Source of the DNA: Hypericum androsaemum
Lineage: Eukaryota > Streptophyta > Magnoliopsida > Malpighiales > Hypericaceae
Assembly (NCBI GenBank): GCA_963995505.1
Contig: OZ023188.1
Span: forward strand, 18,861,912-18,925,911
DNA length: 64,000 nucleotides
Direction: 5' to 3'
Position 1 is the first letter of the stretch. Every line of letters starts with the position of its first letter. Positions 11,063 to 21,310 of this stretch are shown in pieces. The position numbers were made by a program, and so were the translations under genes. A model generated the notes under the pieces. That model was not told the DNA's origin, ran no database searches, and saw nothing but the letters and a program-made list of their open reading frames with translations.

Positions 11063-11840
11063 TGTTATGAATTTAGCAACTAGAGAACAAAACGCGCAAA
11101 GAATACGGACACAAGAGATAACGTGGTTCGGTCTAGTGCCTACGTCCACGGTGAGAAAGGAGAAATTTTATTGATGGATATGAGTCACAAAGCTATACAA
11201 AACCTTAGGGTAACATGCATTTATATAGAGGCAAGCTCTTGTACATCAAGTAAGCTATCTAAGTCAAATAAAGAGTCCAAAACCTAGTCCTAATAGAATA
11301 GAAAACAAGCCCACAAATCGTTTCCTCTTTAATTTCTCGACATCTTTAACAATCTCCACGTTGGCGAGAAATCATCATGTGGACGAACCATGAAGCTCCA
11401 TCCGAACTTCAACAAACTCCATCTTGATAAAATACCGCCACATGAAGAACCATGAGAACTTGAGAAATCAAACCGACTCTACCAGCTCTACCTTGACCAT
11501 AGATATACCGCCATCAATAACACCATCTCAACTTTCTCACCACCTTTTTCTGTTCAATCACATGGAGTCAGCCCTCAAACTCGAACTTCCAAGCTTGTTT
11601 GGCCTATTCTCTCCAATCTCCATTGAACCCCAACTAGCAAGTCCATCTGTTGAAACAACCTTGCGACCAATAGAAGCGTCCTTTATTTTCCGATCAACAA
11701 CGCCCAGACCAAAACGTAATTTTTTCATCAAGTTACAATGCCAACAACGCCCTAACCTGCAAAAAGTAGTCCTAGCCGTTTTCGTGAGATTTTATCAAAT
11801 TTTCAAAGCAAAAATCCACGGTTGTTTCTCTCTTTAGCCT
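11063..11840 (-). mobile_element. LTR retrotransposon remnant (probably Copia), LTR plus 3' internal piece
   Basis: On the minus strand a 289-bp LTR (11063-11351) starts TGTTA and ends TAACA. It is preceded by a purine-rich CGTGGAGAT polypurine tract, the usual order at the 3' end of a Copia element. It contains the aacgtggttcggtc block common in such plant LTRs. Upstream of the tract, to about 11,840, lies non-coding internal DNA. No reverse transcriptase is left and no second LTR is seen, so the element is a fragment. Confidence 0.5.
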
Positions 11841-12395
11841 TAAACTCTCTCAAAATCTAGCAATTTAATACCACATAAAAATTTTAGATGCGCTATTTTT
11901 TAAAGGTGGGCAGTTTTTTTATAGCATTTAATTATTTTGCTATGAGTTTATAGAAAATTTGTACCTTATATTTTAAAGGATGTGATGAACTTACAATTTA
12001 TAATCATTTTGGCATAGCTTAATTTTTAGATGCACGATTAGTAGGTTGTCTATTCACCATAATTTTTCTGGTCCTCGGTATCGTACCGGATCAGAACTAA
12101 TTTTTTGTTTCGGTTCTGGTCTAAATACAGAGCTTAATCGAATTACTTCGGATATTTCTCTCCACTCTTTTGAGTTTTCGGTTCCTATAATTTGGATTGG
12201 TTCGATCCAATTCGGACCAATTACTCACGCCCTAATCACTACTACTATGCTAATTCATCATTTTACAGACATGAATTGAAATAATGACGTAGACCTTTCG
12301 CCAAATTTTAACATTTTTATTGTTCTCGGTGCTCGAACTTGCAAAATTCTAGTTAAAACTGTAACATTAAAAAAGTTGTGTCATATATTACGTAC
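11841..12395. other. Intergenic DNA, no second OMT exon
   Basis: This is where exon 2 of the minus-strand O-methyltransferase should lie. No HDW-type exon or similar is present. At 12,040-12,235 repeated ggttcgg/ccgaacc-like words suggest a decayed hAT MITE, but no target duplication was found. Confidence 0.45.
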
Positions 12396-13187
12396 CTTGA
12401 TAAGAATGGCATCTGCAGGAGGAACCGAGACGAGCATGTCACCGGCCACGTGAGTGGTTCCAGGATATTCTGGCGCAGCAGCTACAACAAAAGACAGGTC
12501 GAAATTGATCCCTTTAATACGAGGAATCTCCCTCACTATCTCACTTATCGTAACCCCATTCCCTCCTCCGACGTCGACCAATGAACCAACTCCATCGAGG
12601 CCATTTTTATGCAAATACCCAATCTTGAGAGCTTCCATTACAATCTTAGACATGCTGGCCAGGAATTGCTGAAACATGGTGCAATGTTCCGGGTTGGCCG
12701 ACATGTAGCTCCACGCATCCATCCCACACCGCTTCGTGAAGCCGGTACTCGACCCTCCATCCATGACACAACCGTCCATCTCCTGCCAAAGAGAGAGGCA
12801 GAACTCGCTACTGTGGTACATCGCCAACGGCGCGAGGCTCTTCTCCTCCGGGTCGGACCGAAACAGCTTCGAGGCCGCGGTGAGGGAGTAGAGGGTGCTA
12901 CTGCCGGAATCCGAAGGGGTTGCACCGAAGATGCCGCGGCGGACCAGTATCGTCATGACCCGGGACAGACGGTCGATGTCAAGTGAAGGGTGGTTTATGT
13001 CGTTGCTGATTTGTGACAAGGAAATGGGGCCGCCATGGGAGCTTATTATGTCCGGGATGCGGAGTTTGATGGCGCATCTGAGAGCCGTAGCGTCGACAAA
13101 TCCGAAAAGGCATTCCCATGCAGCAGCTTCCCCTCTTACCATGTCATCTTCTTCTTCTTCTTGCTGCGGCGTAGTAGCCATTGACAT
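12396..13187 (-). pseudogene. COMT-type O-methyltransferase, exon 1 only (paralogue A)
   Basis: An open exon of 264 codons begins MSMATTPQQEEEEDD and carries the plant methyltransferase dimerisation domain (about residues 15-120) and the start of the SAM-binding fold: VDVGGGNGV, EIPRIKGINFDL, HVAGDM and ADAILIK. It ends at a proper donor AAG|GTACGT (12,395). The second exon, holding the catalytic His (HDW motif) and the C-terminal Glu, is absent in the 1.0 kb downstream. The sequence shows no stop or frameshift, so loss of the 3' half looks recent. It could still be transcribed; a far-away exon 2 beyond the Copia remnant cannot be excluded. Substrate class is unknown. Confidence 0.75.
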
Positions 13188-13613
13188 ATGCCTTGGAGAT
13201 TGATAGATAGATGGTTAAGAGCTTGTTGGGTGGAGATTTGTGGTGGTGTTTCGGCCAACGAGTAGGATAGAGGTGGAAGGTTAGAGAATGGTCCAAGATA
13301 TATATTAGAATCCTAAGACAGCAATGTTTTCAAAATCTGGTTTGACTGCTTGGTGAGACATATCTGAATGACCCGTTTTGATCAGAACAGTAAAAAATTT
13401 TATTTTATCTGATTTAATTCAGAATTAATACCTCGACTTCTATACTAAGAGCGTGTACATTACATTTAGATCACAATAAATTTATATTTTTAACAATTTT
13501 TGATATTATGTCAACTAAGTCAAACAAAATTTTGATATTAACGCCTCCTTCCCTCTCTCGTCTATCTCTTCCTCGATGGCCACCAAAACTGAAGGGGAAA
13601 AGGAATTCCAATA
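13188..13613. promoter_or_regulatory. Spacer between the two divergent OMT fragments
   Basis: A 426-bp region lies between the start of paralogue A (minus) and the truncated exon of paralogue B (plus). A TATA-like atatata lies at about 13,301 for the minus gene. The part next to paralogue B shows no methyltransferase homology, marking its 5' truncation. Confidence 0.4.
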
Positions 13614-14160
13614 TGAGCGAGATCGTTAGAGAGATTCCTCGTATTAAAGGGATCAATTTCGACCTGTCTTTTGTAGTTGCTGCTGCACCTGAGTATCCTG
13701 GGATCACTCATGTTGCTGGTGACATGTTCGTCTCGGTTCCTCCCGCGGATGCCATTCTTATCAAGGTAATAAATATATCCAACTTTGTTCTATCTTAAAT
13801 TTCCATGTGCCCGTTTTACCATCACACGTGCTCATTCTGCAGTCACATGAACCGGTAATTCGTTATGACTTTGTAGTTGGTGCTGCACGATTGGGATGAA
13901 GAAAAGTGCATCAAAATCCTGACAAGGCAATACCTCAGGAGACAGGGAAGGTGATCATAGTTGACATGGTCCTAGACCCATATGGAAAAGACCCATTTGA
14001 CCACGCAAAAGTGGCGTTTGACTTGACAATGATGCTGCACCTGGGTGCCAAGGAAAGGACTCAAGACGAGTGGAGCGCGTTGCTACAAAGAGCGGGATTC
14101 TACCGCCACAATATTATCAAAATTCCGACTTTCGTTTCCGTCATTGAAGCATATCTTTGA
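13614..14160 (+). pseudogene. COMT-type O-methyltransferase, 3' part (paralogue B), frameshifted
   Basis: The last 51 codons of exon 1 (13,614-13,766, SEIVREIPRIKGINFDL to ADAILIK) are followed by an intron and exon 2 from about 13,877 (after ctttgtag). Exon 2 starts LVLHDWDEEKCIKILT with the catalytic-base HDW motif, then shifts frame near 13,922; the other frame continues AIPQETGKVIIVDMVLD to the normal C-terminus FVSVIEAYL and a stop at 14,160. The first ~210 codons of exon 1 are missing. It is 88% identical to paralogue A over the shared 153 bp (18 differences, 15 silent), so the two copies were long constrained before breaking. Confidence 0.8.
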
Positions 14161-14569
14161 TATTAATTAATCTATATTCGAACTTCGTTATTGATCGATC
14201 ATCACTACGTAATAAATAACCCAAGCGAGATAGTGTTGGATTGGAGAGATTCGACAATATTTTCAATCGATTTAGAAACAGGTACAAAGCAATCAAAGAT
14301 GTTGGACGGAATACCTTTTGGGCTCCAAGCCCACGGGATGTGTGTTTCTTTCTCAAATCCAGTTGATTTGGGATATTCTCTTAAATTTAAGACTAAATTT
14401 GTTGTGTTAGAAAATGTGAAACCTAGGCTCCATTTGTATCACCAAAAACATTTTTCAACTTTTTTTGCAGAAAGTAATTCTAGGCGACAATTACAAAAAA
14501 AATTCCTCAAAAATATTTTTCAGTGAAACAAACAGAAACAGAACATTCTTCATGATCTGGCAATTAGAC

Positions 14570-15503
14570 CCTTATCCTGAGGATCTACTCTGATCCAGAC
14601 CCGAAGGGTCCAAGATCTGTTGACTTTGATCGGGTCTAGACCCTGATCCTGTCCGGATCCTGATATTTTAAAAGGATAAGGGCATGGATATGAATCTATA
14701 GAATCATGCTCTGATCCTACCCGAATTTTATAAATTAATATTAAAATAATATATATGTATATTAATTATTAGATATAATACCAAATTCTCAATTTTTTTG
14801 GTAGCTAAATATTCTTTACTAAAACGATAGTTCAAAACAGAGCAAGCACAAAAAGAAAGAAGTGATACAGTGGCCCGATATTTACATCAGTTACAAACAA
14901 CCCCAGCCTCGACCAAAACGTTCTCTCAACCTTAAGAGGTGAAGAAGAGAGACCTATAAATCCTTGTAGGCAATCAAGAAATTGAGCAAGGATTGATTGT
15001 GAATGATCGAGCCATCCGTCCAAAGAATCCACTCTTGAGCATGAAAGAAGACAGAATGCAGGAGAAGCTCATTACCGCAACTCGCCTTATTAAAGATAAT
15101 ATTGTACGAAGCAGCCACAAGATAATATTGTATGAAGCAGTCATAGGCCCCATGTAATAGCAGCTAAAATTACGAACCAAGTTCTCAATTTTAACTTACC
15201 CAACTTCAATTTTTTTTTATTTGCTTGTTTGGTTTCTTTGTATTGATTTGTTTAATGCATGAAAATGTCCCACTGCTATTTAAAAACTATCAAAAGATAA
15301 TTTAATTTTTAAAAATTAAATATTTTAAAAAAAATAGACCCGCGGGCCGGTCTGATCCTTGCCCAATTTTTTCGGACGCAAATCCTGCTCAAATCCTTAT
15401 TTTTAAAGAAGATAAAGGTAAGGATCTGGATCCACCATTTAAAAAGAAGATAAGAATATGAATCCTATAGATCCTACCTGTATCCTGTCCATTGTCATCC
15501 CTA
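14570..15503. mobile_element. Decayed hAT-like MITE (left end unclear) split by a LINE
   Basis: Many gatcc/ggatc and gggtcc subterminal words occur on both sides, and the right end GTCATCCCTA is the inverse of a hAT-type TAGGGATGAC terminus. A matching left terminus and an 8-bp target duplication were not found, so the element is truncated or diverged. It is interrupted by the LINE at 14,797-15,175. Confidence 0.4.
14797..15175 (-). mobile_element. 5'-truncated LINE fragment nested in the hAT-like element
   Basis: A 379-bp insert lies between 17-bp direct repeats ACCAAATTCTCAATTTT (14780-14796) and ACCAAGTTCTCAATTTT (15176-15192), 16 of 17 identical. Read on the minus strand it ends ...taccaaaaaaa, a LINE tail very like that of the 4.7-kb insertion. 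Short minus frames such as GLFVTDVNIGPLYHFFLF are probably LINE-derived remnants. Confidence 0.6.
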
Positions 15504-15827
15504 CACCCATGTTGTCAAGCCATGTCAACTAACAATTTTAATAATCAACATTGTCCAATAGAACCTTCTAATATGCCCAAAAAGAAAAAATAAAAGAAAA
15601 GCTATGGCTCATGAAAAGGAGAAAAATTAGAAGAAGTAAGTTCTCTTAAAGAGATAAATAGAATCTATCAGATAAGTGTTACATTGGTCATACAACTACC
15701 TACCATTCCCCACTAGAATTATCAAAGAAACTACCTCCCTCCTGTGTTATACACTACTTGAAAGGATTAGCAACAGGTTTAGTCACATTGGAGCAACTCT
15801 ATACAATTGTCATCAATCAAGCGTGTT
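15504..15827. other. 3' flank of the ABHD17-like gene
   Basis: AT-rich DNA, presumably including the 3' UTR of the minus-strand hydrolase gene. No other feature seen. Confidence 0.5.
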
Positions 15828-18465
15828 TTATTTCCCGTTCATTGCGCCGTGTTTTCCCGTGCAAAATCGCCAGCTGCAACATCCGATGTTGCAGCCGCAA
15901 CTGCTGCAACTAGGCATCGAACATTTTGGGCAGCCAGGATGCCAGCAGCACTTGATGGAGCAAGAAGGCTGCCAGCATCCCGAGCATTTGGGAAGGCAGA
16001 GGCATTTGATGCATCGAGGTCTTGAACATCCCGAGCACTTTGGTCGCCATAGTTTAAATCTACAGGAGCCATTACAAGAAACCCTGGAACAGATCCTAGA
16101 TCTTGGTTTTAGCCTGAGATTTTGACGGATCTTTCTGAGGCAGACTTTTGAAGACATTTTTTCCATCTCATGAACAAATCTGCAAAGATGGCGAATGTAG
16201 TCAGGGTATAGCTCCAGGTTACAGTGCCCGCCTCCTTTAATCCACAATGGTTCGTAAGGTTCCCTAGCCATTTTCCATAGCCCCTCGCCGTGTAACCAGT
16301 TTACAACATCATCCTCTGTTCCCTGAACAACAAATGATACTGCCTTACTACGAAATGTACATTCGACGCGTAGTTGAAAGGACATACAAGTTCAAGCATT
16401 CTGCAAACCGCAGTGGAGACAATTGAAGGATGAGAAAGGTAACCATAGCGATATCGGGGAGAAGAACTTACGTGGATCACTAGTACAGGGCATTTGACCT
16501 TTCGAATCTTATTTATGTTCTGCATTTGCAAGCCAAGAGGATAGCTTCAGATTCAGATCGGATGAAGAAAAATAACGTAACTTTGCTGGACCAAGTACTA
16601 TTTTGTTACTGAAGCCAGTAGAAGCAACTCTTTAGAAAGCTAAATAGAAGTATGACAATATCCATAATCACTGGACAATCTAAGTCCTGAGGTAACAATG
16701 ACTTTTCCGGAATTATCTAATTACGAGCATCAGCAACAACTCTTATAATTAGGTTCAGACAAGGGCATATTTAGCAACTAAAAGCAATATCACAAGTTAT
16801 TTTACCTTGTATATGTCAAGACAACACGAACAATTTACATGGCAGAGTACTCGAAGACCAGAGAGAATGGCACTATGCAAAACTACGCCCCTCAGTCTTG
16901 GTAGTTTTGCTGCCAAGTGCAGGGTTGGCCCACTACCAACGGACTGCCCGTACAAAATCAAATCTTCCTGACTAACCCCATACTCGGTCTGAAGACACTC
17001 ATAAACTGCTTCTATATCGGCATAGGTGTCGCACTCACTTGGCTTCACAAAGCAACATAAGCAAAGTAGAAACAGTTACAACGAAATTACTAGAAAGGAA
17101 CAACGGAAACTATAACCAAAATCAGTGCATGAACAGGAAATTAGAGCAAAGCGACGTGAGGTTCTTTCACAAACTGATTGATTCAAGCCAAGAACACAAG
17201 TAGCTAGCTAACTCCATTCCCATGCCAACATATTCTTTGAAGTCAACCTCTAAGATGCTTCCCATCTCCTAATTACAAATCCCAACATGAAGTTCCAGTT
17301 TGAATTGAATTGAAAACCAGCTTCGTCCGTCTCTATAGCCCCATTTGCAAATCATTGCTCCATAACAAAAATTATACCAAACATGGCAGGTACCACTTAA
17401 GTGAATAGTTTATAACCTCTTTAGCACACAAATCTCACTAACAAGATTCAGCTAACCTCCTTAGTATATTCCAGCACGAAGAGAGTTCATACCTTACCAG
17501 TGGAAGCACCATATCCAGAATAGTCATATCTGCATCGTCACATTCGGAAAACAGATCAATGCACAAGCCAAGTAAACTAAACAGCATCGCAATGGTGGGA
17601 AAATAAAGGCCGAAGATCAAGATCAATCATTAAAGAAGACCACTAAGCAACTTTGTTCACAGGCAACAAATTAGAGAAAAGTGGGGCAACAGCCATACAA
17701 ACAAAAACCTTGTCAGTTTGGAACCCCACTATATCAGAGCAATATCTCTGAACCAGTACTGTTGGTGAGCACGAGAAGCCCACAAGGAAACAAAAACTTT
17801 ACTTGTAAATATCTCAAGATCTGACACTGAAGTCTGTCACTGAAATGACACGAAAATGCAGATTCACACCAGAATACAATAAAAGCTCTTACCAATGTCC
17901 CAGTAATTTCCCAAGCTGTTTACTTTAAAGGCAGTAAAAAGTAATAAAAAGAGCAAATGGCAAACTTTCATGTTCAATGAGTAATTACAGATCTAAGCCA
18001 ACTTGCCAGGCAACCACAAAAACTCCATTTTTAGTTAAAAGTGAAACAAACCCACATAGAATAATCACAGCAGGGAAAAAGGGGCTATACACTACTAAAA
18101 CAATGTAAAGTAGAGAACTTTACAAGGAAGGAACAGACAGACCCCATGAGGTTGACCCTGAGGTTGACCTTGAGCTGGACGAAGAGGTCATAGAGTTGAC
18201 CAAGGTCAGCGGCATTCCCATGGGAGTAGAGGAGGGTGAGCCTGGCATATGGGTTCCTGAGGTAGAAAGCAACAATCTTGTTGCCTCTCTTGGTGTCAAC
18301 AAGGAGCACATCCATGGAGGTGTCATCAGGGAGGGGGAGTGGGACATTGGGGGAGGTGGGGACCACAACCAGCCTCCCATTGGCACTCTTGTTGATCTGG
18401 TAAGTTGGTGGGGATGGTGGGAAGAAGGCAAACTTTGCTGCTAGTTGAGAGAACATGCACCCCAT
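15828..18465 (-). CDS. ABHD17-type alpha/beta hydrolase with Cys-rich tail, five exons
   Basis: Exons 18143-18465, 17493-17529, 16806-17042, 16472-16519 and 15828-16322 join in frame to 379 aa with GT-AG introns. An in-frame upstream Met exists at 18,489, but MGCMFSQLAAKFAFFPP is the conserved family N-terminus, with a Cys suited to palmitoylation. The catalytic triad is Ser154 (YGQSVGSGP), Asp219/220 (HGTEDDVVN, split by an intron) and His248 (GGGHCNLE). Animal ABHD17 proteins depalmitoylate membrane proteins; plant members are presumed similar and membrane-associated. The odd part is residues 276-379, with 22 cysteines, 18 of them within 311-369 in CxxC/CxC spacing (CSGC, CIKCLC, CPKC, SCGC). 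This basic tail is a candidate for multiple palmitoylation or metal binding. Exon 2 is only 37 nt. Confidence 0.88.
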
Positions 18466-18494
18466 CGGTAGTACTAGTGCTGCATCCACTTCAA

Positions 18495-18532
18495 CTTCAC
18501 TTCACTTCACTTCACTTCACTTGGGGAAGTGA
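18495..18532. repeat. Pentanucleotide (TTCAC)n microsatellite in the ABHD17 leader
   Basis: About seven copies of TTCAC lie directly upstream of the hydrolase start codon, i.e. (GTGAA)n in its 5' leader. Confidence 0.85.
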
Positions 18533-18767
18533 CAAACAGAAGATGTGTTGTTAAACTGCAATTTCCAAAGTTGGTCTTAAGAGATCATATTGACAAGAGC
18601 AAGTAAGATGATTAAGGAAAACAAAGAAAAAAAAGGGTGGTTTAAAGGTTTAGTCTTTAGTGGGTAAGTAGTAGAAGAGGATTGAGTGGGGAAGTTGAAG
18701 AGTAAGGGAGGAGAAGGGTCACAGTCTTGGGATGAAGGGGGAGGGTTTGTTTTTGGTGTTGGTGGTG

Positions 18768-18772
<5 letters not shown>

Positions 18773-18799
<27 letters not shown>
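18773..18799. repeat. (GA)n microsatellite in the ABHD17 promoter region
   Basis: About 13 GA units (CT on the gene strand) lie about 310 bp upstream of the hydrolase start. Pyrimidine-rich CT repeats are common near plant transcription starts. 18,800-19,116 beyond it is AT-rich with nothing else recognised. Confidence 0.85.
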
Positions 18800-19498
18800 G
18801 GCCTTGCCTTAACTCCGATAACTGAGTTCCGACATGTGTTGGTTGCGTACATGTCTTCATTTTTCTGTCAGTATGGCTTTTTTCTCTTTCTTTTTCGTAC
18901 ACAGGTCGTCGCTTTGTGGGAGGAGAAGATGTACAGTCAAACTCTACTAAATGACTATTAAGTTCTTAATAATGGTTTTAAAAAGAAGTTTGAACAAGTA
19001 TAATTTTATGTGGTTTCAGATACCTACCGTATCAATTATTTCAAATTTAGATATTATACAACTTTAAAAATTGAAGAAGTCAAATTTTAATGCAGTAACC
19101 TTATAAAATTTGAACAGGAAAATTACTTTGTAGTCTCTCGGGTTTGCTAAAATATACTCAAAAGTCCTTCATATTTGTAAAATACATGCTGATGTCCCTC
19201 TAATATATTTTTATTATACTTTCGGGTCCCGGCACATGTTCGCTGCTCTTTTTTTATTTTTATCAATGAAATGACCAAAATACTCTTATAACAAAAAATA
19301 AAAAACTATTGATATCATCTCTTTTTCTTCCTCTTAGCCAGTGACATCATCATTTCTTCATTCCACTTCAACGATTCAATAAAGCTTCCAACTAAACAAA
19401 CTTTTAATTAAACCTAGTTCTAACTAAATCCAAGACAAAAATAAAACTCAAGAAATAAAAAACCCACGACTTTGCTCAACCAAGATCGAGGAAAATGG

Positions 19499-19805
19499 CG
19501 TCGTTGTGGTGCTCGAAGTTCCCGCCCTTGTAGCAATCAAGGCAGAGATGGTAGGGAGCGGCTCCGAGCGTCGAGTGGCAGCCGTCGCACATCACCGTCC
19601 TCCTGGTCTCACAGAGGTAGAACATGGCGATAGACTCCTCGAAGTCGAGGGTCCCGTCTCCATCGGCGTCAAGCCCCCTCGGCGTCCCGCCTTGGATCTT
19701 ACCCCCTGGCCTGTCCTTGTCCTCTCCATGTGGCTCACAAACTCACGGGCGTTGATCCTCCCGTCGCCGTCGGTTAATAATTTTCTGTCCTCGTACTTTG
19801 AACCT
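19499..19805 (-). pseudogene. Captured EF-hand/zinc-finger gene fragment in the Pack-MULE
   Basis: On the minus strand two EF-hand loops are legible: TDGDGRINAREF (about 19,730-19,790, preceded by a ttttgcag splice acceptor at about 19,806) and DADGDGTLDFEES (about 19,640-19,680). A zinc-binding segment follows: MCDGCHS, then YHLCLDCYKGGNFEHHN, with paired CxxC motifs. The reading frame is interrupted between the two EF hands. This looks like exons of a plant calcium-binding EF-hand protein with a ZZ-like finger. It lacks the gene's ends and is carried antisense to the mannosidase piece. Confidence 0.65.
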
Positions 19806-19867
19806 GCAAAAGAGAATCCCCAAATCGTGAATCAAAACACGGCGGGATCTCGCCCTCGGGGACGACG

Positions 19868-20055
19868 ATGGCGACAAGGATCCCCAAATCGCGAATCAAG
19901 CTGGACGTTACCACGAAGTAGCTCTACGACGGGATCGAGTTCGGGAACAGACCCGGTGGCCCGTGGAAAGCAGGGGTGGAACGTCACCTACGGCAGAAAC
20001 GAGTGGGACTGGGAGCGGTTGAAGGTGTTCGTGATCCCACACATGGAAGAAGATG
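19868..20055 (+). pseudogene. Captured Golgi alpha-mannosidase II fragment in the Pack-MULE
   Basis: From ATG at 19,868 the frame reads IPKSRIKLDVTTK, a stop codon (TAG) where the family has an acidic residue, then LYDGIEFGNRPGGPWK. After one inserted A the next frame reads GWNVTYGRNEWDWERLKVF VIPH. This is the region just before the catalytic-domain start of plant Golgi alpha-mannosidase II (glycosyl hydrolase 38); the expected SHNDPGW that follows VIPH is absent. The piece is too short and too damaged to encode enzyme. Confidence 0.65.
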
Positions 20056-20444
20056 AAGCTTCACGCCTGAGTTTTAATCTTTGATTTTTTTTTGAATGAT
20101 GCATTCTTTGTTGAGCAATTTTTGTCCGGCTAGGAGGTAGAATGAGAGATGATGTCAGCATTTTTTCGTTTTAAGGATATTTTTGTCATTTTATTGACAA
20201 AAAAAAGAAAAAAATATATTGAGAGACCCGAAAGTATAATAAAAATAAACTAGAAAGATGTCGACATGTATTTTACAAACAAAAATTTTTTTTAAATATA
20301 TTTAAACAAACCCCAATTTGAATCCTAACTCAATAGACAAAGTCAGCATAGTCGTTAACCGCTTTTAATGGCAGAGGAGGTACGAGTTGAGTCACTTGAA
20401 CGGTAGCAGATATTTTTTTTTTCTGTGTTGGGATAGACAAGGTG

Positions 20445-20745
20445 GGTTTTTTTTCTGAATGGTGTTACTATTCACCATTTTTTGTGAAAAAAGCGTCCGA
20501 TTTGAAAGTATTGCGGGGATGGTGTCCACGTGGCACGGACGCCGAAAAAAGTCGGATCTTGGACCAAGATCCGACTTTTTTTGTCGGATGACCAAGATCC
20601 GACTTTTTTTGTCGGATCTTGGTCAAATCCGAAATCTGAATAGGAGATTTCGGATAACCAAGATCCGACTTTTTTTGTCGGTTCTTGGTCCATAACAAGA
20701 TCCGACTTTTTTTGTCGGTTCTTGGTCCATAACAAGATCCAACAA
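20445..20745 (+). repeat. Left TIR of the MULE with palindromic repeat units
   Basis: The outer part matches the right TIR. From 20,545 inward the motif AGATCCGACTTTTTTTGTCGG recurs in both orientations, giving perfect palindromes such as the one centred near 20,565. The left TIR has about 59 bp more of this unit than the right. These are candidate transposase-binding or hairpin-forming sites. Confidence 0.85.
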
Positions 20746-20825
20746 AAAAAGTCGGATTTTGGTCGGTATAAACACCAAAATCCGACTTTTTCCGTCGCTC
20801 ACACTCCCGTCCCCAACGTCGCCTT

Positions 20826-21310
20826 CCCGTCTGTCCCGCTCGCCTCGCCGCGGCTCCCCGCTCCCGCTCGCCTCGCCGCTCCCGCTCCCCGCCCCCGCTC
20901 CCCGGATCCCGCCCCCGCCCCCCGCTCCCCGCCCCCGCTCCCGCCCCCCGCTCCCCGCCCCCCGCTCCCCGCCCCCGCTCCCGCCCCCCGCTCCCCGCCC
21001 CCCGCTCCCCGCCCCCGCCCCCCGCTCCCCGCCCCCACTCCCCGGTCCCCGCCCCCGCCCCCCGCTCGCCGCCCCCGCTCGCCTCGCCGCTACCGCTCCC
21101 CGCCCCCGCTCCCCGCTCCCTGCCCCCGCTCCCGCCCCCCGCCCCCCGGTCCCCGCTCCCCGCCCCCCGGTCCCCGCCCCCGGTCCCCGGTCCCCGCCCC
21201 CGCTCCCCTGTCCCCGCCCCCGCTCCCCGGTCCCCGCCCCCCGCTCCCCGCCCCCGCTCCCGCTCGCCACTCGCCGCTCCCGCTCGCCGGCTCGCCCGCC
21301 TCTCGGTACA
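20826..21310. repeat. GC-rich minisatellite, (CCCCGCTCC)-like
   Basis: About 485 bp is almost purely C and G on the plus strand, built from degenerate cccgctccccgccc units. It lies between the left TIR and the plant mobile domain gene and has no counterpart at the right end. The open frames here (Pro/Arg/Ser-rich on plus, Gly/Arg/Ala-rich on minus) follow from base composition and are not called as genes. Confidence 0.8.

Larger units (their letters stand above)
19117..20315. mobile_element. Pack-MULE with long terminal inverted repeats
   Basis: The left arm (about 19,117-19,300) starts GGAAAATTAC and contains cgggtttgctaaaatatac, aaaatacatg and ttattatactttcggg. The right arm (about 20,170-20,315) carries the same words inverted (cccgaaagtataataaaa, catgtattttacaaa). 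The outermost ~20 bp of the right arm has diverged. Candidate 9-bp target repeats ATTTGAACA/ATTTGAATC match only 7 of 9, so the right border is tentative. The element at 31,011-32,127 has related arms. The GC-richer centre carries pieces of two unrelated host genes, the hallmark of a Pack-MULE. Confidence 0.7.

Noticed and set aside
11424..11837. 137-codon plus-strand frame as a gene
   Set aside because: It lies antisense in the internal part of an LTR-element remnant, has no domain, and its composition looks non-coding.
12040..12260. Another hAT MITE from ggttcgg-type words
   Set aside because: The right side resembles a hAT terminus (cacgcccta), but no matching left terminus or 8-bp duplication could be found.
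12396..13766. The two OMT pieces as one gene split by an inversion with duplicated breakpoints
   Set aside because: The shared 153 bp differ at 18 sites, mostly silent, which needs long independent evolution; breakpoint duplicates would be nearly identical or uniformly decayed.
17493..17498. ABHD17 exon 2 ending at ACTG|GTAAGG
   Set aside because: That choice needs a non-AG acceptor for exon 3; ending at GGTAAG|GTATGA pairs with gaag|CCA in frame.
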